Assembly: GCA_949471785.1 (NCBI GenBank)
Contig: CASWRE010000003.1
Span: 1 to 64,000 of the forward strand
Reading direction: 5' to 3'
DNA: 64,000 nt
Origin: an uncultured Lachnospiraceae bacterium
GTDB taxonomy: Bacteria > Bacillota > Clostridia > Lachnospirales > Lachnospiraceae
This document shows positions 44,754 to 52,864 of the stretch, piece by piece. A model generated the notes under the pieces. It worked only from the letters and a program-made list of their open reading frames with translations, had not been told where the DNA came from and did not search any database. The first letter of the stretch is position 1. Each line of letters begins with the position of its first letter. Both the position numbers and the translations under genes were made by a program.

Positions 44754-45671
44754 ATGCGGGAATTACACATACTAAGGGAGCAAAAGGTATCCCCGGCGCT
44801 GGTGGCAGGCGTGGAAGAATTTCGAAAAAAATATCCTGCCGGAGAGGAAGACAGGAAAAGGATTATAGAACCCACGATGCCTTTTTACGGCAGGGAAATT
44901 CTGGAAATGGCCGTTGCGGGGCTTCTGGAGGGGGAGAATCTGCTGCTCACCGGGCCCAAGGCCACGGGAAAAAATGTGCTGGCCGAAAATCTGGCCTGGA
45001 TCTTTGGGCGGCCCTCCTATAATGTCTCTTTCCATGTCAATACGGGGAGCGCGGAGCTGGTCGGTACGGATACTTTTCGGAATAATCAGGTGGAGCTTCG
45101 CAAAGGGAGTGTGTGCCTGTGTGCCGAGCAGGGAGGTTTCGGTATTCTCGACGAGATCAATATGGCGAAAAACGAGGCCGTGTCGGTGCTCCATGCCGCG
45201 TTGGATGACAGACGGTACATGGATATTCCCGGCTATGATCGCATACATCTGCATGACGCGGCCCGGTTTATAGCTACGATGAATCATGGCTATGCCGGTA
45301 CCCGGGAGCTGAACGAGGCTCTGGTGTCACGGTTTATGGTGATCGATATGCCGAAACAGACAGAGCAGACGTTGAGAAAAATTCTCGAGACAAACTTTCC
45401 CGATACGAAGCCGGGCGTTCTAGAACAGTTTACCGGTGTATTTCTTGATCTTCAGGAGAAGGCGGAGAATGGAGAGATATCCACGAAGGCTCTGGATCTG
45501 CGGGGGATGATCGCGGCTCTGGGCGCAATTCGCTGCGGCCTCGGTCCGGCTGCGGCCATGCGGATGGGTATTGTCAATAAATGCTTTGACTCCTTTGAAA
45601 GGGATATTGTGAACGACGTGGTGACGCTGCGTATTCCGGAGGAATGGACGACAAGAGATGTTTTTTCGTGA
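44754..45671 (+). CDS. MoxR-family AAA ATPase
   Basis: 305 residues. Walker A TGPKATGKNVLAENLA (66-81), Walker B GFGILDEINMA (about 127-137), sensor ATMNHGYAGTRELNEALVSRF with the arginine finger, and a C-terminal lid. MoxR-type ATPases act as chaperones that activate partner enzymes or complexes, typically with a VWA-domain protein encoded next door, as here (45736-47565). Closest in style to the CbbQ/NorQ branch. The ribosome binding site (AACGGAGATAAAT) is moderate. Confidence 0.9.
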   Translation: MRELHILREQKVSPALVAGVEEFRKKYPAGEEDRKRIIEPTMPFYGREILEMAVAGLLEGENLLLTGPKATGKNVLAENLAWIFGRPSYNVSFHVNTGSAELVGTDTFRNNQVELRKGSVCLCAEQGGFGILDEINMAKNEAVSVLHAALDDRRYMDIPGYDRIHLHDAARFIATMNHGYAGTRELNEALVSRFMVIDMPKQTEQTLRKILETNFPDTKPGVLEQFTGVFLDLQEKAENGEISTKALDLRGMIAALGAIRCGLGPAAAMRMGIVNKCFDSFERDIVNDVVTLRIPEEWTTRDVFS

Positions 45672-45735
45672 CATAAGCATCTGGTACTGTGACGAATGAG
45701 TAAAGAAACGGACAGTCCGCAAGGAGGTGAGAATT

Positions 45736-47565
45736 TTGTCCAGAGGAGGCGAGCGAAAAACAGACGATACAGATTATGTCAGCGAATACCAGATGGAGAT
45801 CGAAAACCGTATACGGAATGTGGTCTGGACGGTATGCGGCGATTATACCATGGAGGCTCGTCCTGATCTGGAGAAATACAGAAAGGCACCGGATATTGCC
45901 CTGTATGATGCGGTGAAGCAGGGAGCCTTCGCCCGCTATTTTGACCGGGAGGCCGTCAGCATGTATCTGGTCAAAAAGGTATTTCTGGGAGCTGACGAGG
46001 GGCAGCTTCTCAATATTTCCCAGATGTGCATGGAAGTGGCAGTGGGCGGCCGGATCGCCTCGGATTTTCCGGGCAGCCGTCGTCTGCGGCGGCGGGCTTT
46101 TACGGCGGAGCTTGCGGCGGACAGGGAAAGGATGGCCATTCACCGGATCGGTCAGATCAAGATTGCCCTGATGGAGCGGGCTTTGGAAAGTCCGAAATCC
46201 GGCGGGACAGGCGGCTCTCCGGCGGGGCGGGCTTCCGGCAGGTATGAGGAGGACCCTTATCTGGCGGAGCTTACGGATCTGGAAACGGTCACAGAGACAG
46301 AAGACCTGATCGCCCAGATTGATTATCTCTACAATCACTGGATTGATCCGTCTTTTGTCACCCGCCATGGCAATCTGCGTCAGGTACTGGCCGTGACCGT
46401 GGAGGAAATGCAGGAATTTGACTGGCGTGATTTTCTCTCGGAAGAGATGGTGGAGGAGAATCTGGATCAGCTTTTGGAGAAGATGAGCCGGGAGATGGTG
46501 GCGGCCCCCATGCAGCCGGAAGAAGCGGAGCGGGAGGACGGGCCGACGGTACGCAAGATCACTTACGTGACCCAGGAGGATTTCGAGAAGGTCTACGGCT
46601 ATATCGAGAGGAATTTTGGCCGGACATATCTGACGCCTCTGGAAGAAAAAAGGCGGAACTTCCGTTTCTGCAAGGGTATTCACAGCGACTGCGGCCTGTA
46701 TTACACCAAAGGCATACTGCAGAGCGCGGTGTGCCGCAATTATCAGTATGAATATGCGAGGAAGCAGATGAGCAAGAATCGCTTTACTTACTGTGACTGC
46801 CATCGGGCGGTGAAGCAGAATATCCAGGCCCTGACGGATATGTTCCGAAAGACGTTGACTCTGCGTGACGAGATCCTGGAAGTGCCTTCGGATTACGGGA
46901 CTTTTGTTCCGGCCCGGGTCTGGCGGGCGGGACGGATCAGGGAGCCCCGGCTCTTTGTACGGGAGCAGAAACAGGAGCAGAAGGATTTTGTTATCGACAT
47001 TCTCATTGATGCCAGCGGCTCTCAGCGTCCCCGTCAGGAGCGGGTCGTTCTGCAGGCATATATATTGATGGAAGCATTGAGTAACGTGGGGATTCCCCAT
47101 CGGGTGACGGGGTTTTGTACTTTCTGGGATTATACTATTTTGCAGCAGTACAGGGATTATGATGACGACCGGGACGAAAACGAGAAGATTTTTGAATTTA
47201 CGACTTCTTCTAATAACCGGGACGGCCTGGCTATCCGTGCCATAGCCGACGATCTGCTGAAGCGGGGCGAAGAGAAAAAAATTCTGCTGATACTGAGCGA
47301 CGGCCGCCCTTATGATGTGATCGCCAATCGGCCGAATGCCCGCAATCCCAGGCCATATCGAGGCGGTTATGCCATACGGGACACGGCCATGGAGATTCGT
47401 AAGCTGCGGAATCTGGGCGTGTCTGTCCTGGGTATATTTGCCGGAGAGGAGAAAGACCTGGCCGCCGAGAAAAAGATATTTGGCAAGGACTTTGCTTACA
47501 TTAAAGATATCAGTTACTTTTCCAAGGTGACGGGACGGTATCTGTTGCGTCAGATGGAGGAATAA
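45736..47565 (+). CDS. VWA-domain protein partnering the MoxR ATPase
   Basis: 609 residues, cytoplasmic. A long helical N-terminal region (about 1-400) precedes a C-terminal von Willebrand A domain (about 415-605) with the metal-site motif LIDASGSQRPRQE (about 422-434), a conserved Thr-region (TTSSNNRDGLAIR) and ILLILSDGRPYD as the third metal-site segment. This is the CbbO/NorD/CobT-like arrangement. It lies 64 bases after moxR. The start is TTG at 45736, placed ideally after a full-length AAGGAGGTGA; a GTG inside that ribosome binding site cannot be used. Confidence 0.88.
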   Translation: MSRGGERKTDDTDYVSEYQMEIENRIRNVVWTVCGDYTMEARPDLEKYRKAPDIALYDAVKQGAFARYFDREAVSMYLVKKVFLGADEGQLLNISQMCMEVAVGGRIASDFPGSRRLRRRAFTAELAADRERMAIHRIGQIKIALMERALESPKSGGTGGSPAGRASGRYEEDPYLAELTDLETVTETEDLIAQIDYLYNHWIDPSFVTRHGNLRQVLAVTVEEMQEFDWRDFLSEEMVEENLDQLLEKMSREMVAAPMQPEEAEREDGPTVRKITYVTQEDFEKVYGYIERNFGRTYLTPLEEKRRNFRFCKGIHSDCGLYYTKGILQSAVCRNYQYEYARKQMSKNRFTYCDCHRAVKQNIQALTDMFRKTLTLRDEILEVPSDYGTFVPARVWRAGRIREPRLFVREQKQEQKDFVIDILIDASGSQRPRQERVVLQAYILMEALSNVGIPHRVTGFCTFWDYTILQQYRDYDDDRDENEKIFEFTTSSNNRDGLAIRAIADDLLKRGEEKKILLILSDGRPYDVIANRPNARNPRPYRGGYAIRDTAMEIRKLRNLGVSVLGIFAGEEKDLAAEKKIFGKDFAYIKDISYFSKVTGRYLLRQMEE

Positions 47566-47590
47566 AGATATCAAGAAAAGGGGAAGAAGC

Positions 47591-48478
47591 ATGAAAAAAA
47601 CGATGAGAAAAAATATTCCGTTTCATATCACCCGTTCTTTCCTGACGGACGGTCTCTGTGTCTTTTTGGGAACCGCTGTGCTGGCCTTTTCTATCCGGGC
47701 CGTATTTGATCCGATGAGTATGGTTACGGGAGGATTCAGCGGTATCGCTATTCTGGCTTCCTTCCTGAGCGGTGGGCGCATTCCGCTGTGGATGACCAAT
47801 CTGGTTCTGAATGTGCCGCTGTTTCTCATCGCCCTGCTGCAGAAGGAATGGGGACTTTTGCGTCAGTCCCTTTTGGGAGCGGCGGCCCTGACGGTCTGGC
47901 TTAAGGTCATTCCCGAGATTCCTTTTATATATGGCGACTGGTTCCTGGCCTCGGTCTGCGGCGGTGTGATTATGGGCGCGGCCATGTTTTTGATTCTGCG
48001 GGTGGGGGCCACTTCCGGCGGTACGGATATGTTGGCCATGCTGTTGCACAGGAAACTGCTGCGGGGGATCTCGGTGGCCAGAATTCTGCAGTGGATTGAC
48101 GCGGTCATCGTGATTGGCGGAGTCCTGCTGGTGGGCTGGAAGCCTACCCTTTATGCGGTGATCGCCGTTGTCATCTCGGCCTGGGTCACGGATCATCTGC
48201 TGATGGGGCAGCATTTTTCCAAATCGGTGCTGGTGGTTTCGGAACAGGCGGAGGCTATCGCCGGGCGGGTCATGGCCGAGATGGACCGGGGAGTCACGGG
48301 CCTGCAGGGGCGGGGCATGTATACAGGCAATGACCGGACGGTTTTGCTGTGCGTGGTGGACAGGCGGCAGATTGTGGCGCTTAAGAGCCTGGTTTTCGCC
48401 ATAGATCCGACGGCTTTTATGATTACCATGGATGCGGCGGAGGTGTTCGGCGAGGGATTCCTTCAGGAAAAGCATTAA
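47591..48478 (+). CDS. YitT-family membrane protein (DUF161/DUF2179)
   Basis: 295 residues. Five or six membrane helices (about 15-190) with the YitT motifs FDPMSMVTGGFSGIAIL and LRVGATSGGTDMLAMLLHRK, then a soluble DUF2179 domain (about 210-290; VTGLQGRGMYTGNDRTVLL, PTAFMITMDAAEVFGEGF). Function unknown; sometimes proposed as transporters. AAGGGGAAGAAGC precedes the ATG; 25 bases after the VWA gene, so it could be in the same transcript, though a functional tie is not implied. Confidence 0.92.
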   Translation: MKKTMRKNIPFHITRSFLTDGLCVFLGTAVLAFSIRAVFDPMSMVTGGFSGIAILASFLSGGRIPLWMTNLVLNVPLFLIALLQKEWGLLRQSLLGAAALTVWLKVIPEIPFIYGDWFLASVCGGVIMGAAMFLILRVGATSGGTDMLAMLLHRKLLRGISVARILQWIDAVIVIGGVLLVGWKPTLYAVIAVVISAWVTDHLLMGQHFSKSVLVVSEQAEAIAGRVMAEMDRGVTGLQGRGMYTGNDRTVLLCVVDRRQIVALKSLVFAIDPTAFMITMDAAEVFGEGFLQEKH

Positions 48479-48625
48479 ATCGCGAAAATTGCCGCGAATG
48501 GAGAGAACAGCAACAAATATTGAGGAAATGTTAAAAAATATTACATTTTCTCTTCCTTTTTTTACGAAGATATATTACAATCAATGCTGAGAGAATCAAA
48601 ATAGTATAGACAACTGTGAAATTGT

Positions 48626-48654
48626 GTAACGGTTCAGCCTGTCTGAACCGTTAC
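48626..48654. repeat. dispersed palindrome, best type A copy
   Basis: GTAACGGTTCAG, loop CCTGT, and a perfect 12-bp complement. Taken as the reference copy of the family. In the 222-base gap between the YitT gene and the second CdaR gene; no T-tract follows. Confidence 0.85.
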
Positions 48655-48700
48655 GAAAGCAGGGAACCGTTTACGATTGGAGATACAGGGGGAGCAGGAC

Positions 48701-49786
48701 ATGTTAGCAGTGCAGGTATTACAGGAAAACCTGGACGGAATGAAGGGGATATCCAAGAACGATTATTATATAGCTGATTCCAGGGGGATCGTGCTGGCAG
48801 CTACCGGAGAGGCGGCTTTCGAGAGTCAGGGACTCCGCGTTTTTCTGGATTCCCAGGCGGACAGCCAGGTCGTGGGGGAATATTATTATTTTAAAGTTCA
48901 TAATGAGGAGTATCAGCCGGAATATGTGCTGATTGTGGGCGGTGGTACCGATCCCTATATGCTGGGGCAGCTGGCCGTGTTCCAGCTCCAGAATCTTTTG
49001 AAAGCCAGCCAGGAGCGGTTTGACAAGGACAGCTTTTATAAAAATCTGCTGCTGGATAATTTCCTGCTGGTGGATGTGTTTAACCGGGCAAAGAAATTAC
49101 ACATAGAGATGAAGATCCGCCGGGTGGTGTTTGTGGTGGAGTGCGGGAAAAGCCGGGAGGCCGGCGCCCTTGAGCAGCTGCGGACGGTCCTCCAGGGGAA
49201 AAAAGGAGATTTTGTCACCGCCGTGGATGAAAACAGTATGATCGTTGTGCGGGAACTGGAGGAGCAGGAGACGCCCCAGGATATCCAGCGCACGGCCCAG
49301 ATGATTCTGGATTATGTCTGCAGAGATGAAAACGACGGCGTGCGTATCGCTTATGGCACCATTGTGAAGGAGCTGCAGGAAGTGTCCCGATCCTACAAAG
49401 AAGCCAGGCTGGCTCTGGACATCGGCCGGATATTTCTGGACGACAGACGGGTTATGGCCTACAGTTCTCTGGGCATCGGCCGTCTGATTTATCAGCTGCC
49501 CATACCGCTGTGCAAGATGTTTATCCGGGAAGTATTCGGCGACCATACGCCGGAGGATCTGGATGAAGAGACGCTGCTCACCATCAACAAGTTTTTCGAG
49601 TATAATCTGAATGTATCCGAAACGTCCCGTCAGCTTTTCATTCACCGCAATACGCTGGTCTATCGTTTGGACAAGCTGCAGAAAACCACGGGCCTGGATC
49701 TTCGGGTCTTTGAGGATGCGATCACATTCAAGATTGCGCTGATGGTAGTTAAGTACATGAAATATATGGAGACGATCGAATATTAG
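48701..49786 (+). CDS. CdaR/PucR-type transcriptional regulator, second copy
   Basis: 361 residues, same architecture as the regulator at 30458-31564: N-terminal sensing region, middle domain, and C-terminal HTH (NKFFEYNLNVSETSRQLFIH then RNTLVYRLDKLQKTTGLDLR). Identical blocks such as LGIGRLIYQLPIPLCKMF show recent duplication or strong constraint, while the N-terminal 60 residues differ, which suggests different ligands. ATG at 48701 follows GGGGGAGCAGGAC; a TTG at 48677 has no ribosome binding site. ftsE starts 48 bases after the stop. Confidence 0.85.
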   Translation: MLAVQVLQENLDGMKGISKNDYYIADSRGIVLAATGEAAFESQGLRVFLDSQADSQVVGEYYYFKVHNEEYQPEYVLIVGGGTDPYMLGQLAVFQLQNLLKASQERFDKDSFYKNLLLDNFLLVDVFNRAKKLHIEMKIRRVVFVVECGKSREAGALEQLRTVLQGKKGDFVTAVDENSMIVVRELEEQETPQDIQRTAQMILDYVCRDENDGVRIAYGTIVKELQEVSRSYKEARLALDIGRIFLDDRRVMAYSSLGIGRLIYQLPIPLCKMFIREVFGDHTPEDLDEETLLTINKFFEYNLNVSETSRQLFIHRNTLVYRLDKLQKTTGLDLRVFEDAITFKIALMVVKYMKYMETIEY

Positions 49787-49834
49787 GACAGCTGCGGGGG
49801 AGAAGCAAAACGGTTGTCTAAAAGGAGGAATGTC

Positions 49835-50518
49835 ATGATTGAGTTGGATGGAGTAAGTAAGTCATATGCTAAAGGCCAGCCGGCCATTAACAATATGTCT
49901 TTACATATTAATAAGGGAGAGTTTGTATTTATCGTGGGGAACAGCGGTTCCGGCAAATCCACGTTGATCAAGCTGCTTTTGAAGGAACTGGAGCCGACGG
50001 CGGGCACGGTCCGCGTCAATGGCTTTTATCTGAATAAACTGCGCCGGGGAAAGATACCGAAGTTCCGACGCGGCGTAGGCGTAGTATTCCAGGATTTCCG
50101 TCTGCTGAAAGACCGGAATGTTTATGAAAATGTGGCCTTTGCCCAGCGTGTCATTGAGCGGCCCAACCGGGTAATTAAAAAACGGGTGCCGGAAATGCTG
50201 ACGCTGGTGGGACTGGCGGAAAAATATCGCTCTTTTCCCAAAGAACTGTCGGGAGGCGAGCAGCAGCGTGTGGCGCTGGCCCGTGCTCTGGTGAACCGCC
50301 CCAACATTCTGCTGGCTGACGAGCCTACAGGTAATCTGGACCCGAAGAATTCCTTTGAGATCATGAAGCTTCTGGAGGAGATCAACGAGCGGGGAACTAC
50401 CGTGCTGGTGGTGACTCACAACCGGGAGATCGTCAATGCCATGAAAAAACGAGTGATCACACTGCGTAAAGGCGTGATCATCAGCGATGAGCAGGAGGGT
50501 GGTTACGTTGAGAATTAG
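49835..50518 (+). CDS. ftsE: cell division ABC ATPase FtsE
   Basis: 227 residues. Walker [20 protein letters not shown] (34-52), Q-loop VFQDFRLL, signature [15 protein letters not shown] (about 136-150), Walker [14 protein letters not shown]. With FtsX it couples ATP hydrolysis to activation of cell-wall hydrolases at the division site. Excellent ribosome binding site AAAAGGAGG. The stop overlaps the ftsX start by 11 bases. A paralogue without a permease is at 4414-5151. Confidence 0.96.
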   Translation: MIELDGVSKSYAKGQPAINNMSLHINKGEFVFIVGNSGSGKSTLIKLLLKELEPTAGTVRVNGFYLNKLRRGKIPKFRRGVGVVFQDFRLLKDRNVYENVAFAQRVIERPNRVIKKRVPEMLTLVGLAEKYRSFPKELSGGEQQRVALARALVNRPNILLADEPTGNLDPKNSFEIMKLLEEINERGTTVLVVTHNREIVNAMKKRVITLRKGVIISDEQEGGYVEN

Positions 50519-51416
50519 TACGATTTTTTATATATTAAAGCAGGGCTTTAAAAATATCTGGCACAATCTGATGTTTTCGATTGCTTCCATTGCAACCATG
50601 GGCGCCTGTATCTTTCTGTTCGGCCTGTTCTTTTCGATTCTTGTGAATTTTCAGTATATTGTCCGTAATGCCGAGACCAATGTGACGATCACGGTATTGT
50701 TTGACGAGGGGCTGGATCAGGGGCGTATCAATGAGATAGGAGAGCTGATCAACGCCCGGGATGAGGTGGTCAAGGTAGACTATAAGTCTGCCGTGGCGGC
50801 CTGGGACGAGTTCCGGGTAGACTATTTCGAGGGGGATGAGAAAGCGGCCCGGGGTTTTGGCAGTGACAATCCGCTGGCTAAATCCGCCAGTTACGAGGTG
50901 TATGTGGATACGATTGAATCCCAGAATGGTCTGGTGTCCTATGTGGAGGGGCTTCAGGGCGTCCGCACCGTCAACCGGTCGGAGGCGGCTATGAAAACTC
51001 TGAGTACATTTAACCGACTGTTGGGTTATGTATCGGCGGCGATTATTCTGATCCTGCTGGCTGTGTCGGTATTCCTGATCAGCAATACGGTCTCCGTGGG
51101 TATCTCGGTGCGCCGGGAAGAGATTGCGATCATGAAGCTGATCGGCGCTACGAATTTCTTTGTCCGGGCTCCTTTCCTGGTGGAAGGTATTATGATTGGC
51201 CTGGTGGGCTCGGCGGCGCCGCTGGCTGTGGTGTATGTGCTGTATGGCAAGGTCGTCAGCTATGTGCTTACCCGGTTCCATATCCTGCAGAACATCGTGC
51301 AGTTTCTGGATGTGGATCAGGTGTTTGGGGTACTGCTGCCGATCGGATTGATTCTGGGTATGGGAATCGGCTTCATGGGCAGTGTGATGACGATCCGCAA
51401 GCATCTGAAAGTATGA
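50508..51416 (+). CDS. ftsX: cell division permease FtsX
   Basis: 302 residues. One N-terminal helix (about 21-45: FSIASIATMGACIFLFGLFF), an extracellular domain (about 46-170), and three C-terminal helices with the FtsX/MacB core (LLAVSVFLISNTVSVGISVR, IAIMKLIGATNFFVRAPFLV). Starts with TTG at 50508 inside the end of ftsE, after AGGAGGGTGG. The usual PcsB-like hydrolase gene is not adjacent; a CtpA-type protease follows instead. Confidence 0.95.
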   Translation: MRISTIFYILKQGFKNIWHNLMFSIASIATMGACIFLFGLFFSILVNFQYIVRNAETNVTITVLFDEGLDQGRINEIGELINARDEVVKVDYKSAVAAWDEFRVDYFEGDEKAARGFGSDNPLAKSASYEVYVDTIESQNGLVSYVEGLQGVRTVNRSEAAMKTLSTFNRLLGYVSAAIILILLAVSVFLISNTVSVGISVRREEIAIMKLIGATNFFVRAPFLVEGIMIGLVGSAAPLAVVYVLYGKVVSYVLTRFHILQNIVQFLDVDQVFGVLLPIGLILGMGIGFMGSVMTIRKHLKV

Positions 51417-51472
51417 CGCGGCGATATGGCCAGCAGGAATCGAAAGACGGATAGACGTCATATAGTATACAG

Positions 51473-51500
51473 GTAACGGTGAATGTGCCGAATCGTTATA
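51473..51500. repeat. dispersed palindrome, degenerate copy
   Basis: GTAACGGTGAATG to CCGAATCGTTATA. Outer arms fit the family, the core is worn. Located between ftsX and the S41 protease gene. Confidence 0.5.
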
Positions 51501-51574
51501 TATACAGACAGGATAAAAGGCAGGTGGGAGAGACTCATCTGCCTTTTGCGGCGGTGGCGGAAAGGGGTCAGAGT

Positions 51575-52732
51575 ATGCGGGAGAAAAGAAAGGATTTCTG
51601 GTGGGGAGCTTTAGTGGGAGCCCTGGCGGTAACGGTTGTGCTGATGGGAGGGAGGTTGTCTTCGGCATTGAGCGGCGGCAGCGGGCCGGAGAGCAGGGCG
51701 ACACAAAATAAAATCCGTGCGGTGAATGCGCTGATTAAGAGCCATTATCTGAACGAGCGGGATGAACAGGCGCTCTCGGACGGTATGCTGCGGGGCCTGG
51801 TGGCCGGATTGGACGATACTTATGCGGCCTATTATACGGCCAGCGAGTACGAAGAAATCCAGAATGCCAATAACGGTGAGTACGACGGCCTGGGCCTGGT
51901 CATGCAGAAGGACGGAACCACAGGCGAGGTGACGATTGTGGACTGTTATGAGGGTACGCCCGCTGAGGCGGCCGGAATAAAGAGCGGAGATGTTCTGATC
52001 TCTGCAGACGGTCTTCTGGCGGCGGAGGTGGAGCTTGACGTGCTGGCGGCGGCCATCAAAGGCAGCGAGGGAAAAACGGTGCGTCTGGTACTGAAGCGGG
52101 ACGGCGAGACCTATGAAAGAGATGTGGAGAAAGCGCGAATTGAGGTGCATATGGTAGACAGCCGCATGCTGGAGGACCAGATTGGCTATATCCGTATTTC
52201 TCAGTTTACAGCTCATGTGGCCGAGGATTTTCGCAAAGCTTACGAGTCCATGACAGGCGAGGGGATGAAAGGTCTGATCGTCGATTTGCGCAGCAATCCC
52301 GGAGGACTGATGGACAGCGTGGTAGATACGCTGAATGTATTTATGCCCCAGGGGCTTCTGGTTTACACGGAGGATCGGGCAGGAGAACGGACAGAATATG
52401 GCAGTGAAGGAGAGACCCCCATAGAGATCCCTCTGGTGGTACTGGTTAACGGAAGCAGCGCCAGCGCTTCGGAAATTTTTGCCGGGGCGGTAAAGGATTA
52501 TGGGGTGGGAACGCTGGTAGGCACGGTGACTTTCGGTAAAGGTATCGTGCAGAAGACCTACACCATGGCAGACGGCAGCGCTGTTAAGATGACCACTGCT
52601 TATTATTATACACCGAAAGGAGAATGTATTCACGGAAAGGGGATACAGCCCGACGTGGAGGTGGAGCCGAATACGGACGGCGAGGAGGATGTGCAGCTTC
52701 AGAGGGCGGTGGAGATCTGCCGGAAGGGATAA
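51575..52732 (+). CDS. C-terminal processing protease (S41 family, CtpA-like)
   Basis: 385 residues: N-terminal membrane anchor (about 9-30), peptidase N-region, PDZ domain (about 95-175; GLGLVMQKDGTTGEVTIVDC, GDVLISADG), and S41 catalytic domain with IVDLRSNPGGLMDSVVD, the catalytic Ser in NGSSASASEIFAGA (about 294) and Lys in TFGKGIVQ (about 321). Acts outside the membrane. It trails ftsEX, as in many Firmicutes. ATG at 51575 follows AAAGGGG; the open frame to 51479 crosses the repeat and has no ribosome binding site. Confidence 0.93.
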   Translation: MREKRKDFWWGALVGALAVTVVLMGGRLSSALSGGSGPESRATQNKIRAVNALIKSHYLNERDEQALSDGMLRGLVAGLDDTYAAYYTASEYEEIQNANNGEYDGLGLVMQKDGTTGEVTIVDCYEGTPAEAAGIKSGDVLISADGLLAAEVELDVLAAAIKGSEGKTVRLVLKRDGETYERDVEKARIEVHMVDSRMLEDQIGYIRISQFTAHVAEDFRKAYESMTGEGMKGLIVDLRSNPGGLMDSVVDTLNVFMPQGLLVYTEDRAGERTEYGSEGETPIEIPLVVLVNGSSASASEIFAGAVKDYGVGTLVGTVTFGKGIVQKTYTMADGSAVKMTTAYYYTPKGECIHGKGIQPDVEVEPNTDGEEDVQLQRAVEICRKG

Positions 52733-52734
52733 AG

Positions 52735-52787
52735 ACAGGAATGGGTGTCGGTTGGGCAAGGTGCATAAACCGATGCCTGTTTTTTTG
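52735..52787 (+). terminator. terminator after the S41 protease gene
   Basis: CAGG...TCGGTT pairs with AACCGA...CCTG in an interrupted stem, directly followed by seven T (52780-52786). Confidence 0.7.
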
Positions 52788-52804
52788 GCAAAAAACAAGT
52801 TAAT

Positions 52805-52833
52805 TTGACTATTAATTAAAAGTAAATTAAAAT
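52805..52833 (+). promoter_or_regulatory. sigma-A promoter for the GH36 gene
   Basis: TTGACT (52805-52810), 17-base AT-rich spacer, TAAAAT (52828-52833). The -35 overlaps AAGTTAATTTG (52797-52807), an 11-base string that recurs at 56830-56840 upstream of the sugar-binding protein gene; a shared regulator site is possible. Confidence 0.65.
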
Positions 52834-52864
52834 GAAATTAATAGCGAGAACGGAGGTAAGAAGT

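Noticed and set aside
45574..47592. 672-codon minus-strand ORF opposite the VWA gene
   Set aside because: Shadow of the real gene caused by its GC-rich third codon positions; Cys/His/Arg/Pro-rich composition and no ribosome binding site.
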